Shown here piece after piece: positions 1-7,429 of a DNA stretch of 17,544 nt. Position 1 is the first letter of the stretch. Each line of letters starts with the position of its first letter. The notes under the pieces are model-generated. The model worked only from the letters and a program-made list of their open reading frames with translations. It did no database searches and was not told the origin of the DNA. A program made the translations under genes and the position numbers. The stretch lies in NCBI GenBank assembly GCA_046290215.1, contig JBKAGC010000054.1, positions 1-17,544 on the forward strand, read 5' to 3'. This DNA is from JAHRVQ01 sp046290215. GTDB lineage: Bacteria > Pseudomonadota > Gammaproteobacteria > Pseudomonadales > Azotimanducaceae.

Positions 1-25
1 GTCTTAAAGGGACGTGAGACTAGCT

Positions 26-48
26 GTTTGCATAAATTTGCAGCAAAC
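26..48 (+). promoter_or_regulatory. Inverted repeat upstream of first CYP153 gene (candidate operator)
   Basis: GTTTGC (26-31) and GCAAAC (43-48) form a perfect 6-base inverted repeat separated by 11 bases, about 62 bases before the P450 start codon. The AT-rich spacer contains AAATTTGCAG, a 10-mer that recurs upstream of the second CYP153 gene. The position suits a regulator site, but no regulator is identified and chance is possible. Confidence 0.3.
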
Positions 49-110
49 TGAGCCCCAGAGCTACCACGCCGAAACCAATCAATACGAAATCAAGAACAAG
101 AGGGAACCCC

Positions 111-1412
111 ATGAGCGAGATGATTCTCGACGCAACGCAGCTACCAGATCCAGAGTCCATGCCCATTGAAGATATGGACGTGAGCCATCCAATTTTGTTG
201 CAGCAAGATTTGTGGCAGCCGTACTTTGCCCGGATGCGTAAAGAAGACCCGGTTCATTACTGTAAGAACAGTATGTTTGGCTCCTATTGGTCGATTACGA
301 AATTTAACGACATTATGGAGATCGAGAAGAATCATGATGTGTTCTCCTCCGATCGTGATATCACCATTTTTGATCAGTCTATGTTGGATGAACTGGGTAT
401 TCCAAAGCGTAAGCGCGATACGTCGAATTTTATTGCCATGGATCCACCTGTACACGACGAGCAGCGCAAGGCGGTTCAAGGTGTGGTGGCACCGCGCAAC
501 TTATCGAAGATGGAAGATCTGATTCGGCAACGAGTCATTAACATTCTTGAATCGTTACCGCTCAATGAGGAGTTTAACTGGGTCGATCAGGTCAGCATTG
601 AACTGACCACGCAAATGTTAGCTACCTTGTTCGACTTCCCATTTGAGGATCGTTACAAACTGCCATATTGGTCTGATGTGTCCACGTCGCTGCCAGAACT
701 GGGTATTGGCGTACCGGGTTTAACAAGAGAGGCGCAAGAAGAGGCGCTGGAAGAGTGTCTAGCCACTATGCGTAAGCTGTGGGCGCAGCGGGCAAACATG
801 CCGGCTGATAACGACACGGATCTGTTGTCGATGTTGGCCCATAACCCGGCGACCTACGACATGGATGACGATATGTTCCTGGGTAACCTAATTCTGCTGA
901 TTGTGGGTGGCAATGACACGACGCGAAATTCGATTACTGGCGGTGTGTTGGCGCTAAATCAAAATCCTGCTGAGTACGACAAGCTGCGAAACAACCCTGG
1001 TTTGATTCCTAACATGGTGTCAGAAATTATCCGTTGGCAAACGCCGCTGTCACACATGCGTCGGACGGCCACCAGAGATTTTGAATTCCGGGGTAAGACC
1101 ATTAAGGAAGGCGATAAGGTAGTGATGTGGTATATCTCGGGTAATCGTGATGATGAAGTGATTGCAGATGCCGATAAATTTATCATTGACCGTAAGAACG
1201 CCCGTCACCATGTGTCTTTTGGCTTTGGTATTCACCGCTGCATGGGTAATCGTCTGGCAGAGATGCAGCTCCGGGTCCTCTGGGAAGAAATCATGAAGCG
1301 GTTTGAGAAGATCGAGGTGGTGGGTGAACCAGAGCGGGTCGCTTCAAACTTCGTGAAGGGTTACACCAGATTGCCGGTGAAGATTACACCCCTTAAATCT
1401 GCTGCAGATTAG
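111..1412 (+). CDS. Cytochrome P450, CYP153 family (terminal alkane/terpene hydroxylase type), paralogue 1
   Basis: This is a 433-residue soluble bacterial class I P450. It should insert one oxygen atom into the terminal carbon of a hydrophobic substrate, using electrons from a ferredoxin and ferredoxin reductase. The sequence shows FIAMDPPVHDEQR in the C-helix region (108-119), the I-helix oxygen-activation motif GGNDTT (266-271), ExxR as EIIR (305-308), and the heme-binding loop FGFGIHRCMGNRLAE with Cys377 as thiolate ligand. The I-helix and heme-loop wording is typical of CYP153. The length is close to the roughly 420 residues of known members. The start ATG follows an AGAGGGA ribosome site at good spacing. 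The gene stands alone on the plus strand and converges on the epimerase gene. The B-C loop is about nine residues longer than in paralogue 2. Family assignment is firm; the substrate is not known. Confidence 0.95.
   Translation: MSEMILDATQLPDPESMPIEDMDVSHPILLQQDLWQPYFARMRKEDPVHYCKNSMFGSYWSITKFNDIMEIEKNHDVFSSDRDITIFDQSMLDELGIPKRKRDTSNFIAMDPPVHDEQRKAVQGVVAPRNLSKMEDLIRQRVINILESLPLNEEFNWVDQVSIELTTQMLATLFDFPFEDRYKLPYWSDVSTSLPELGIGVPGLTREAQEEALEECLATMRKLWAQRANMPADNDTDLLSMLAHNPATYDMDDDMFLGNLILLIVGGNDTTRNSITGGVLALNQNPAEYDKLRNNPGLIPNMVSEIIRWQTPLSHMRRTATRDFEFRGKTIKEGDKVVMWYISGNRDDEVIADADKFIIDRKNARHHVSFGFGIHRCMGNRLAEMQLRVLWEEIMKRFEKIEVVGEPERVASNFVKGYTRLPVKITPLKSAAD
1396..1410 (+). repeat. Short palindrome at the 3' end of the first P450 gene
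   Basis: AATCTGC and GCAGATT form 7-base arms around one central base, spanning the last codons of the P450. It lies just before the larger inverted repeat at 1430-1453. It may contribute to transcript end structure, or may be incidental. Confidence 0.25.
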
Positions 1413-1429
1413 ATCTCAGACCCACTGCC

Positions 1430-1453
1430 GGCCTTATTCCACTGGATAAGGCC
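1430..1453. terminator. Candidate bidirectional stem-loop between convergent genes
   Basis: GGCCTTAT (1430-1437) and ATAAGGCC (1446-1453) are a perfect 8-base inverted repeat with an 8-base loop. It sits between the convergent P450 (stop at 1412) and epimerase (stop at 1434) and includes the epimerase stop codon. No T tract follows on either strand, so it is not a classical intrinsic terminator. It may instead stabilise 3' ends or assist termination. Confidence 0.4.
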
Positions 1454-2417
1454 CATCAGTAAAGGTTTGATCATGGTACCCCTTGCTGCCAATTTCCTGG
1501 GCAAGGGGGCTCCTTGGGTCTGCGCCATTAGCAATGGCGGTGAGCATGCTGCCGAAGTCGTGTTTGGGTTGCCAGCCTAATTCTTCGCGAGCCTTTTGAT
1601 TGACGTAAACGCGGTCTATATCGGAAAACATATGCCAGCCAAGTTTGCCGTAAATTTCCTGATACTCGGGGTAATACTGGGCCACCACGGCATCAGGGTC
1701 GCGGCGTAGTGCATCCAGGTCTGCGACCTGAAAGGGGGAGGTGGCGGAAACAATATATTTGCCAAATCCAATTTGCGGCGCTTTGTTTGCCGCCAGGAGA
1801 TGCGCACTCACCACATCTTCTAGTTCCACCCGGCGATGTAAGTATTCGTTAAGTTTGACGTTACCGTCAGGATGGCGATGGCGGATTTCTGGATTGTCGT
1901 CTTCTTCAGGAAAGAACCGTGATGTACGCAGGATTATCACTGGTAAGCCATCTTTGTCATGAATCAGTTTGCAGAGGTTTTCTGCGGCAAGCTTGGTGAT
2001 GCCGTAAATGTTTTTCGGTATTGGTTGTGTGTCTTCCGTTACCCACACCGCCGGCTCGGATGGCGTTGGTCGCAATGCATAACCATAAGCACTGGTGGTG
2101 CTGGTAAACACAAAGCTTTTTACCTGATTGGCTACTGCTGCCTCTAACAAATTCAGGGTGCCGCTAATATTGGTATCAACGAAATCCTGTTTGCTGTGGG
2201 TCACCACATGAGGTTTATGCAGTGTGGCAGGATGAATCACCACATCTACGCCTTGCATCTGTTGATCGATAAACGTCCGATCAGCAATATTGCCAACGGC
2301 GGAAGTGGTTGGTCCGGCATTGATATCGATGCTCACCACATCATGGCCGGCCTGGGCCAGGGGTTGCACGAGCGCAGCGCCAAGATGACCCGTGGCGCCG
2401 GTAACTAGATAACGCAT
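1434..2417 (-). CDS. NAD-dependent epimerase/dehydratase (extended SDR family)
   Basis: This is a 327-residue extended short-chain dehydrogenase/reductase. The N-terminus has the Rossmann motif GATGHLG (7-13). The active site is visible as Ser/Thr at 106-107 and Tyr138-x-x-x-Lys142 (YGITK). The family acts on nucleotide sugars, sterols and many other alcohol or keto substrates, so the reaction cannot be named from sequence. The protein should be cytosolic. It is the last gene of the GMC-amidohydrolase-epimerase operon: only three bases separate the amidohydrolase stop from this ATG, so translation is probably coupled. ECF41 sigma genes are often found near oxidoreductases or epimerases, and this gene fits that pattern, though it is three genes away and on the opposite strand. 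Confidence 0.85.
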   Translation of the reverse strand: MRYLVTGATGHLGAALVQPLAQAGHDVVSIDINAGPTTSAVGNIADRTFIDQQMQGVDVVIHPATLHKPHVVTHSKQDFVDTNISGTLNLLEAAVANQVKSFVFTSTTSAYGYALRPTPSEPAVWVTEDTQPIPKNIYGITKLAAENLCKLIHDKDGLPVIILRTSRFFPEEDDNPEIRHRHPDGNVKLNEYLHRRVELEDVVSAHLLAANKAPQIGFGKYIVSATSPFQVADLDALRRDPDAVVAQYYPEYQEIYGKLGWHMFSDIDRVYVNQKAREELGWQPKHDFGSMLTAIANGADPRSPLAQEIGSKGYHDQTFTDGPYPVE

Positions 2418-2420
2418 GGG

Positions 2421-3893
2421 TTACTGTCTATATCGCAACATAGCGCCGCTACCCGCGCGAGTTTCGACACCGTCTTTGAGGGCCACTTTGCCATTCACAA
2501 TCACCATATTAATGCCTTTTGGGTAGAGTTTGGGATCATCATAGGAGGCCTGGTCAATAATGGTGTTGGGGTCAAACAGTACGAGGTCAGCAAAATAACC
2601 GGCCTGGACTTTACCCCGATCTTTCATGCCGAAGGTGTCCGCGGAGAGACTGGTCATGCGTCGCACTGCCTCGGGTAGAGACAGAATGCCCCGTTCACGC
2701 ACGTAATATCCCAACACTTTAGGGAAGGTGCCAAACAGTCGTGGGTGAGGGCGGCCATTCAGATCGGGAATACCATCTGAACCTACCATCATATCGGCAT
2801 GGGCTAGATTGGTTTCCACATCCGCTTCATCAATGATGAACTGTATACAAATGGTGCGATCACCTTTTGGCGCGGTGAGGATTTTGTGAATGACCTCGGT
2901 GACGGGGAGGTCTTCCGCCGCCGCTATGTCGATGGCCATTTTACCCTCGTATTCGCGGTAGGCAGGGCAACTGGCAATGCGGATGTTTTCCGCCAGCTCG
3001 CGGTTAATATTATCAAGGTTGAAGTACTCGATCATGCGGCCGCTGCCGGCGGTATAAGGATAAACGTCGAGGGTGACGCGCTGACCAGCCGCCAGGGCAT
3101 CATCCACTTTACTTAAACTCTCGCCAATTTTGCCCCAGTTACGCTTACCTGCAGATTTGTGATGGGAAATATGCACATGGACGTTGCTCTCACGGCCAAT
3201 GGTCAAGGTTTCATCCACGGCATCGAGCAAATAGTCGCCTTCATTGCGCATGTGGGTGGTGTACAAGGCGTCCATAGGTTCAGCCAGGGCTGCCAGTTCA
3301 ATGACCTCTTCGGTATCGCTCCATTTGCCCGGGCGATAAATCAAGCCGGTCGAGAAACCGCACGCACCTTGTTCCAACATGCGTTTGACGTTGTCTTTCA
3401 TATGGCTCATTTGTTGGGCATTTGGACGGCCTTTTTCATAGCCCATAGCCAGGGTGCGTACGGTGTTGTGACCCACCAGCATCATATTATTGATCGCCGG
3501 TTTTAGTGCCAGCACAGCCTCGAAGTAGCCGTTGAGATCCGTAAAGTTGTTACCCACGCCAGCGAGAATACCGCCACTGGCTTTGACGGTGTCTTGCTCT
3601 GGGTCTGCCGGGATCGCGCTAAAACCGCAATTGCCCGCCACCACGGTGGTGACACCTTGATTGAGTTTAAACGCCATATCGGGATGGCGAAAAAAAGCGC
3701 CGTCATCGTGGGAGTGGGTGTCGATAAAACCAGGAGACAAGGTCAAGCCGTTCGCATCGATTTCAGTGCTGGCTGAACCAGTGACGCTGCCCACCTCGGT
3801 AATGCGATCGCCTTCAATCGCGACATCAGCTTGAATGGCCGGGGAGCCTGTGCCATCAAGCACATTGGCGTTGCGAATAATTAAATCTGCCAT
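2421..3893 (-). CDS. N-acyl-D-amino-acid deacylase-type amidohydrolase
   Basis: This is a 490-residue metal-dependent amidohydrolase of the D-aminoacylase group, which hydrolyses the amide of N-acyl-D-amino acids or related compounds. The metal ligands expected in this group are visible: HSHDD (60-64), Cys89 in GNCG, His214 in THMRNEG, a His in HISHHK (241-246), and Asp373 in GSDG. The TIM barrel is flanked by a small beta domain built from both ends, including the starting IIRNANVLDG and the C-terminal FADLVLFDP. Length is normal. The ATG follows AAGGATAAG at good spacing. It is the middle gene of the operon, 16 bases after the GMC gene stop. Many proteins annotated this way have unknown substrates. 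Its link to P450 chemistry could mean cleavage of an acyl amide, which is inference only. Confidence 0.85.
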   Translation of the reverse strand: MADLIIRNANVLDGTGSPAIQADVAIEGDRITEVGSVTGSASTEIDANGLTLSPGFIDTHSHDDGAFFRHPDMAFKLNQGVTTVVAGNCGFSAIPADPEQDTVKASGGILAGVGNNFTDLNGYFEAVLALKPAINNMMLVGHNTVRTLAMGYEKGRPNAQQMSHMKDNVKRMLEQGACGFSTGLIYRPGKWSDTEEVIELAALAEPMDALYTTHMRNEGDYLLDAVDETLTIGRESNVHVHISHHKSAGKRNWGKIGESLSKVDDALAAGQRVTLDVYPYTAGSGRMIEYFNLDNINRELAENIRIASCPAYREYEGKMAIDIAAAEDLPVTEVIHKILTAPKGDRTICIQFIIDEADVETNLAHADMMVGSDGIPDLNGRPHPRLFGTFPKVLGYYVRERGILSLPEAVRRMTSLSADTFGMKDRGKVQAGYFADLVLFDPNTIIDQASYDDPKLYPKGINMVIVNGKVALKDGVETRAGSGAMLRYRQ

Positions 3894-3909
3894 AACTTAT
3901 CCTTGTGAT

Positions 3910-5430
3910 TTACAGGCCGTAGCGACCGGGTTCAACCCGGAGCCATTCACCGATTTTCTCGCCGATCATGATGGCGGTGAGGTTAGTATTAGCCCGCGGG
4001 ACGAAGGGCATTATGGATGCATCGGCAACCACTAAATTGTCCAGTTGATGGGTGCAGCCGTATTGATCCACCACGGCCATTTCGTCGTTACCCATTTTTA
4101 CGGTGCCGCAGGGGTGATAACCGCTACCAGAAAACTTTCGGCACAGTTTTGCCAGATCTTCATCGCTGTCACCACGACCAAGATCGGGAAATTGTACGGC
4201 CTCGGTCAAATCAGCAATGGCACCTTGCTTTGTAAAGGCCAGGGTATCGCGGAAGCAACTGACTAATCTGTTCAGGTCGCGTTCGTCCTCGCAAAAGCGG
4301 TTGTCTATTTTGGGCGCAACATGAGGATCAGCGCTGGTGAGGGTGAGTTCACCTCGGCCGTATTGATATTCCAATACTCCGGCAATACCAAACCTTGGTG
4401 TGCCATCGTTCTGGCCGACAAAGCTAAGTTGTTCAATTTGTAGGTCGTTTCTTTTGTCAGAGCCCTCTGCTGTATAGCGGAGGATGGTTTGAATGATCGG
4501 CGAGTCAAAATCAATCTCGAGCCCAGGTTTGGCTTTAGCCACCACGGAAATCGCGGGGTGATCGCAAAGGTTTTGGCCAACGCCCGGTACATCTTGCACC
4601 ACAGGGATAGAGAACTTCTCAAGTTGCGCTTTTGGACCAACCCCTGAGTGCAACAAGATATGTGGCGACATGATCGCGCCACCACACAATACAGTGGTTT
4701 TTGCCTCGATGACTTTAATGCCCTCTGGTGTTTCTACTTCAGCGCCAATACAACGCTTACCGTCAAAGATCAGCCGCCGGGTAAAGGTGTTTGGCGAGAT
4801 CGTTAAGTTGGGTCTGGCGCGCGCAGCCGCAAGGTAGCCGATAGCGCAGGATACGCGTAAGCGCCCAAGCTTATTCATGGGTTGGGGACCAGAACCCCAG
4901 CCGTCAGGGTCATTTTGATCCGGACAATCGGGATACCCCAGGGTGCGGGCGGCATCCAAAAATGCCAGATGCTGCGGTAACATTTCTGCCTCGGGATAAC
5001 GCCGAATGGTGATTGGTCCGGCGTCGCCATGAAAATCTGCCGCGCCAAAATCTAGATCGCGCTCCAGGCGATTAAATGCCGGTAAGACCTTTTGCCACGA
5101 CCATTCAGAGTTGCCCAGCGCCGCCCACTCGTCATAATCCTCCGGTACGCCGCGTAGGGCGATGGAGGTGTTCACGCTGCTAGAGCCGCCCACGACTCGA
5201 CCACGGGGAAACGCCTGGCTGCGGGACCGAGTGGGTTCATATTGAAACTGCCAATCGTGAGCGCGATAGGAGTTATTGTGGCTGTTGACGAGATCAAACG
5301 GTAACGCGCTTAAGTCTGCGTAATCAGGTCCGGCTTCCACCAATGTGACGGCAAGGTTAGGGTTTTCTGAGGCCCGTGCAGCTACCGCGCAGCCACTGCT
5401 GCCGGCACCAATAACGAGAAGATCGGTCAT
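3910..5430 (-). CDS. GMC family FAD-dependent oxidoreductase (choline/alcohol dehydrogenase-like)
   Basis: This is a 506-residue glucose-methanol-choline oxidoreductase that oxidises an alcohol to an aldehyde with bound FAD. The N-terminus reads MTDLLVIGAGSSG, the dinucleotide-binding motif. GMC signature 1 lies around RGRVVGGSSSVN (76-87). Signature 2 is around GAIMSPHILLHSGVG (251-265). The catalytic pair is His439 in YHPCGT and an Asn near 483 in ANTNLT. I chose the ATG at 5430 because it directly precedes the FAD motif. A longer frame to 5499 would add 23 unrelated residues and run into the ECF41 promoter. The ribosome site is weak (CCAGAG). First gene of the operon and divergent from the sigma gene. 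A role in oxidising the alcohol made by a CYP153 is attractive because AlkJ-type alkanol dehydrogenases are GMC enzymes, but the substrate is unproven. Confidence 0.9.
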   Translation of the reverse strand: MTDLLVIGAGSSGCAVAARASENPNLAVTLVEAGPDYADLSALPFDLVNSHNNSYRAHDWQFQYEPTRSRSQAFPRGRVVGGSSSVNTSIALRGVPEDYDEWAALGNSEWSWQKVLPAFNRLERDLDFGAADFHGDAGPITIRRYPEAEMLPQHLAFLDAARTLGYPDCPDQNDPDGWGSGPQPMNKLGRLRVSCAIGYLAAARARPNLTISPNTFTRRLIFDGKRCIGAEVETPEGIKVIEAKTTVLCGGAIMSPHILLHSGVGPKAQLEKFSIPVVQDVPGVGQNLCDHPAISVVAKAKPGLEIDFDSPIIQTILRYTAEGSDKRNDLQIEQLSFVGQNDGTPRFGIAGVLEYQYGRGELTLTSADPHVAPKIDNRFCEDERDLNRLVSCFRDTLAFTKQGAIADLTEAVQFPDLGRGDSDEDLAKLCRKFSGSGYHPCGTVKMGNDEMAVVDQYGCTHQLDNLVVADASIMPFVPRANTNLTAIMIGEKIGEWLRVEPGRYGL

Positions 5431-5493
5431 AACTCTGGTAGCGCGCTCGATATGGGTGAGCTTTGATTGTGAGCTATTTACCCATGGATTGCA

Positions 5494-5520
5494 TGTCACA
5501 TTTTGGTGGGCTGGAACGTC
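5494..5520 (+). promoter_or_regulatory. ECF41-type sigma factor promoter (TGTCACA-N16-CGTC)
   Basis: TGTCACA at 5494-5500 and CGTC at 5517-5520 are separated by exactly 16 bases, matching the published consensus for ECF41-group sigma factors. Initiation would fall roughly 10-15 bases before the sigma gene ATG, giving a very short leader that holds the AAGGTGG ribosome site. This suggests autoregulation of the sigma gene. I saw no second good copy in the window. Confidence 0.8.
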
Positions 5521-5541
5521 TTGGAGAGGTAAGGTGGCGTA

Positions 5542-6438
5542 ATGGGTAAAACAATGGACATCAAACCTGTCGATCGAATATTCAATGACAATCGGGAGCG
5601 AATGCTTGGCATCGGATACCGGATGTTAGGGGCTATGACCGAGGCTGAAGACGTGGTGCAGGATGCTTATTTGCGTTGGTCTAATCACTGGCAACAAGCC
5701 CAGTGCACTGTGATTGAAAATCACCAGGCGTTTCTTACCAGCGTCGTGACGCGGCTTTGTCTGGATAAACTGCGGCGCCGCAAAATAGAAAAGCAGGTTT
5801 ATGTTGGCCCCTGGTTACCTGAGCCGGTGCCATCGGAAGAGGTCTCTTTGGAGCAAGAGCTGAACCAATGGCAGTCCGTGCAAACCGCACTGCTTGTGAT
5901 GCTGGAGTCTTTGTCACCCAGACAACGGGCGGTTTTTACGCTGGCAGAAATGTTTGACTACAGTCATCAAGAGATTGCTGACCTGTTAGACATTACGCCT
6001 GCCAATTCGCGGCAGCTATTGCGCCGGGCAAAACGGGATATGACCGTCAGGTCTCTACCTCAAGCGGGTCTCAGCAAACACACGCCCGTGTTTGAAAAGT
6101 TTTACGAGGCACTGGCCGAGGGTGATATGGCTGCCCTTGAAAGTATGCTTTGCGAAGATGTGGTGGCGTACAACGATGGCGGCGGTAAAGCGACCGCGGC
6201 AATCATTCCATTAGAAGGAATCGACCGTGTTGCGACTGTGTTTGGTCATGTGATTCGCAAGCGCAGCGATGGTGCGAGCTGGCATTGGCAATCGGTGAAT
6301 GGTCAGCTCGGCCTGGTGATGACAGAGCAGGGCATTGTTACCTCAGTGACCACATTCGCCATGAAAGATGAAAAAATATACCGCATTTACGTCACGCGCA
6401 ATCCAGAAAAGTTACAGGCTTTTACGGCGGCTAACTAG
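5542..6438 (+). CDS. RNA polymerase ECF sigma factor, ECF41 group (SigJ-like), with fused SnoaL-like domain
   Basis: This is a 298-residue alternative sigma factor. Residues about 12-85 form region sigma2, including the DVVQDAYLRW segment; residues about 105-170 form sigma4, with the helix-turn-helix YSHQEIADLLDITPANSRQL (140-159). The remaining third is a SnoaL/NTF2-like domain that replaces the usual separate anti-sigma factor. Three group landmarks are present: WLPEP in the linker (91-95), DGGGK (212-216) and NPEKL near the end (287-291). In studied ECF41 proteins the C-terminal domain both restrains and is needed for activity. An AAGGTGG ribosome site supports the ATG at 5542; a second Met four codons later is possible. 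An ECF41 consensus promoter lies just upstream. Targets probably include its own gene; control of the flanking P450 or GMC genes is not shown by the sequence. Confidence 0.93.
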   Translation: MGKTMDIKPVDRIFNDNRERMLGIGYRMLGAMTEAEDVVQDAYLRWSNHWQQAQCTVIENHQAFLTSVVTRLCLDKLRRRKIEKQVYVGPWLPEPVPSEEVSLEQELNQWQSVQTALLVMLESLSPRQRAVFTLAEMFDYSHQEIADLLDITPANSRQLLRRAKRDMTVRSLPQAGLSKHTPVFEKFYEALAEGDMAALESMLCEDVVAYNDGGGKATAAIIPLEGIDRVATVFGHVIRKRSDGASWHWQSVNGQLGLVMTEQGIVTSVTTFAMKDEKIYRIYVTRNPEKLQAFTAAN

Positions 6439-6443
6439 TTAGC
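6430..6443. repeat. 14-base perfect palindrome shared by two convergent stop codons
   Basis: GCTAACTAGTTAGC is a perfect palindrome spanning the convergent ends of the sigma gene (TAG at 6436-6438) and the SnoaL-like gene (stop at 6435-6437, minus strand). Both proteins therefore end in Ala-Asn or Val-Ala-Asn followed by TAG, and the genes overlap by four bases. There is no T tract, so terminator function is doubtful. Confidence 0.6.
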
Positions 6444-6971
6444 AACAGAGCCGTGCTGAGTTTTTAGCTGTTCAACCTGGCGGATCACCTCAGCGTAATC
6501 TACATAGTCGGTTTGCTTGCTGATTTTGCCAGCGGATATTTCTAACGACATAATATGGGTGCCGCTAAGTTCAATTTGTGCCTTGTTTACACCCCAGACC
6601 TGCCCTGCGACTCTGGTGTTTAGATGCAGCACCATGACAGTGCTAGTGCCAGCCTGAAAACACTGTTGGATATCGTAGGTCATGCTGTCTACCTGGGCAT
6701 CCCGAAACGAATCAGACCAGAACTTAACGGTCTCGGCTTTACTATTGAAGTCAATTGCTGCCGTGCCAAAGTAGGTCATGGTTGGGTCATAGTAGTGGAT
6801 GTCATCGCCCATAAAGGTCGCCATCTTATCCACATTGCCTGCTTCAATGGCGCGCAAGTACTGAACCGCGATACTGTCAGGTGTGCAAGCGATGCTGGCC
6901 ATTGGCCACCAGCAGAGCAATGTGAGTAACGTGAGTAACGCGCTAAGCTGCTTCTTAAGGGCAGACTTCAT
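6435..6971 (-). CDS. Exported SnoaL/NTF2-like protein of unknown function
   Basis: This is a 178-residue protein with a clear N-terminal signal: MKSALKKQ followed by a long Leu/Thr hydrophobic stretch ending in ASIAC near residue 29. SIA before Cys could be a signal peptidase I site, or a poor lipobox, so periplasmic soluble and lipoprotein forms are both possible. The mature part (YLRAIEAGNVDKMATFMGDD, then DPTMTYFG and a late beta-rich section) resembles the SnoaL/NTF2-like cone fold, used by polyketide cyclases, isomerases and many non-enzymatic proteins. The start ATG overlaps the lipoprotein stop by four bases (ATGA), so the two are translationally coupled. It is the last gene of the CYP153 operon and is convergent with a sigma factor that carries the same fold. 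Family call is moderate; function is unknown. Confidence 0.7.
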   Translation of the reverse strand: MKSALKKQLSALLTLLTLLCWWPMASIACTPDSIAVQYLRAIEAGNVDKMATFMGDDIHYYDPTMTYFGTAAIDFNSKAETVKFWSDSFRDAQVDSMTYDIQQCFQAGTSTVMVLHLNTRVAGQVWGVNKAQIELSGTHIMSLEISAGKISKQTDYVDYAEVIRQVEQLKTQHGSVAN

Positions 6972-7429
6972 CGACTGGTTAACCGATAGGCATAAACGTC
7001 AGAGACAATAAGATTACGCGGTGGGTTGCCGTATTTCTCTTCCCACAGTGCCGCGAAGCGATCGAACTCTTCCTGAGTGGTAACACGCTCGGCTCTTAAC
7101 TCATAGAGTTTGCCGGCATAACCCAGCTTTAATGAAGGATCTTGCTCTAGATGCTCAACCCAGGTGGCGCGGTTTTTCCCAGCGTGGATGTATGGCATTC
7201 CGTTTAGGACCACCACCCACAGTTTTACCGAATAAGGTTCGGTAGGATTAGTTTCAATTTGAATCACCTGGGCATCGGCGATTTCTGGCCAGCCGGGCGC
7301 AGGGCTGCTGAGCTGGCCTTGTAGTTGACCGCCGGAAAAAGGAATGTACTCGCAGCCCGCCAGACCAATTAACAAAGTGAGCACTGTCAGTTTTAACGCG
7401 GAACTCATTGAAAGGTTGTAATGGTTCAA
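6968..7429 (-). CDS. Small predicted lipoprotein, possible split-barrel fold
   Basis: This is a 153-residue protein with a lipoprotein signal peptide: hydrophobic LTVLTLLIGLAGC with a good lipobox (LAGC, Cys26), followed by a Ser/Gly/Gln-rich linker. The mature section (SVKLWVVVLNGMPYIHAGKN, then a weakly basic strand and helix) recalls the pyridoxamine-phosphate-oxidase/nitroreductase split-barrel group, but I cannot confirm flavin binding. The chosen start is TTG at 7429: it overlaps the upstream stop by four bases and has GAGG seven bases before it. An ATG at 7408 gives a shorter, equally good signal peptide but has no visible ribosome site. It is coupled to the isomerase-like gene upstream and to the SnoaL-like gene downstream (4-base overlaps). 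Function unknown; the envelope location next to a P450 operon suggests handling of a hydrophobic compound, which is inference. Confidence 0.65.
   Translation of the reverse strand: MNHYNLSMSSALKLTVLTLLIGLAGCEYIPFSGGQLQGQLSSPAPGWPEIADAQVIQIETNPTEPYSVKLWVVVLNGMPYIHAGKNRATWVEHLEQDPSLKLGYAGKLYELRAERVTTQEEFDRFAALWEEKYGNPPRNLIVSDVYAYRLTSR

Noticed and set aside
1048..1054. TGTCACA inside the first CYP153 gene, resembling an ECF41 -35 box
   Set aside because: The bases 16 positions downstream (1071-1074) are ACCA, not CGTC, and the site is in coding sequence.
5431..5499. N-terminal extension of the GMC oxidoreductase
   Set aside because: It adds 23 residues with no family similarity before the FAD motif and overlaps the ECF41 promoter.
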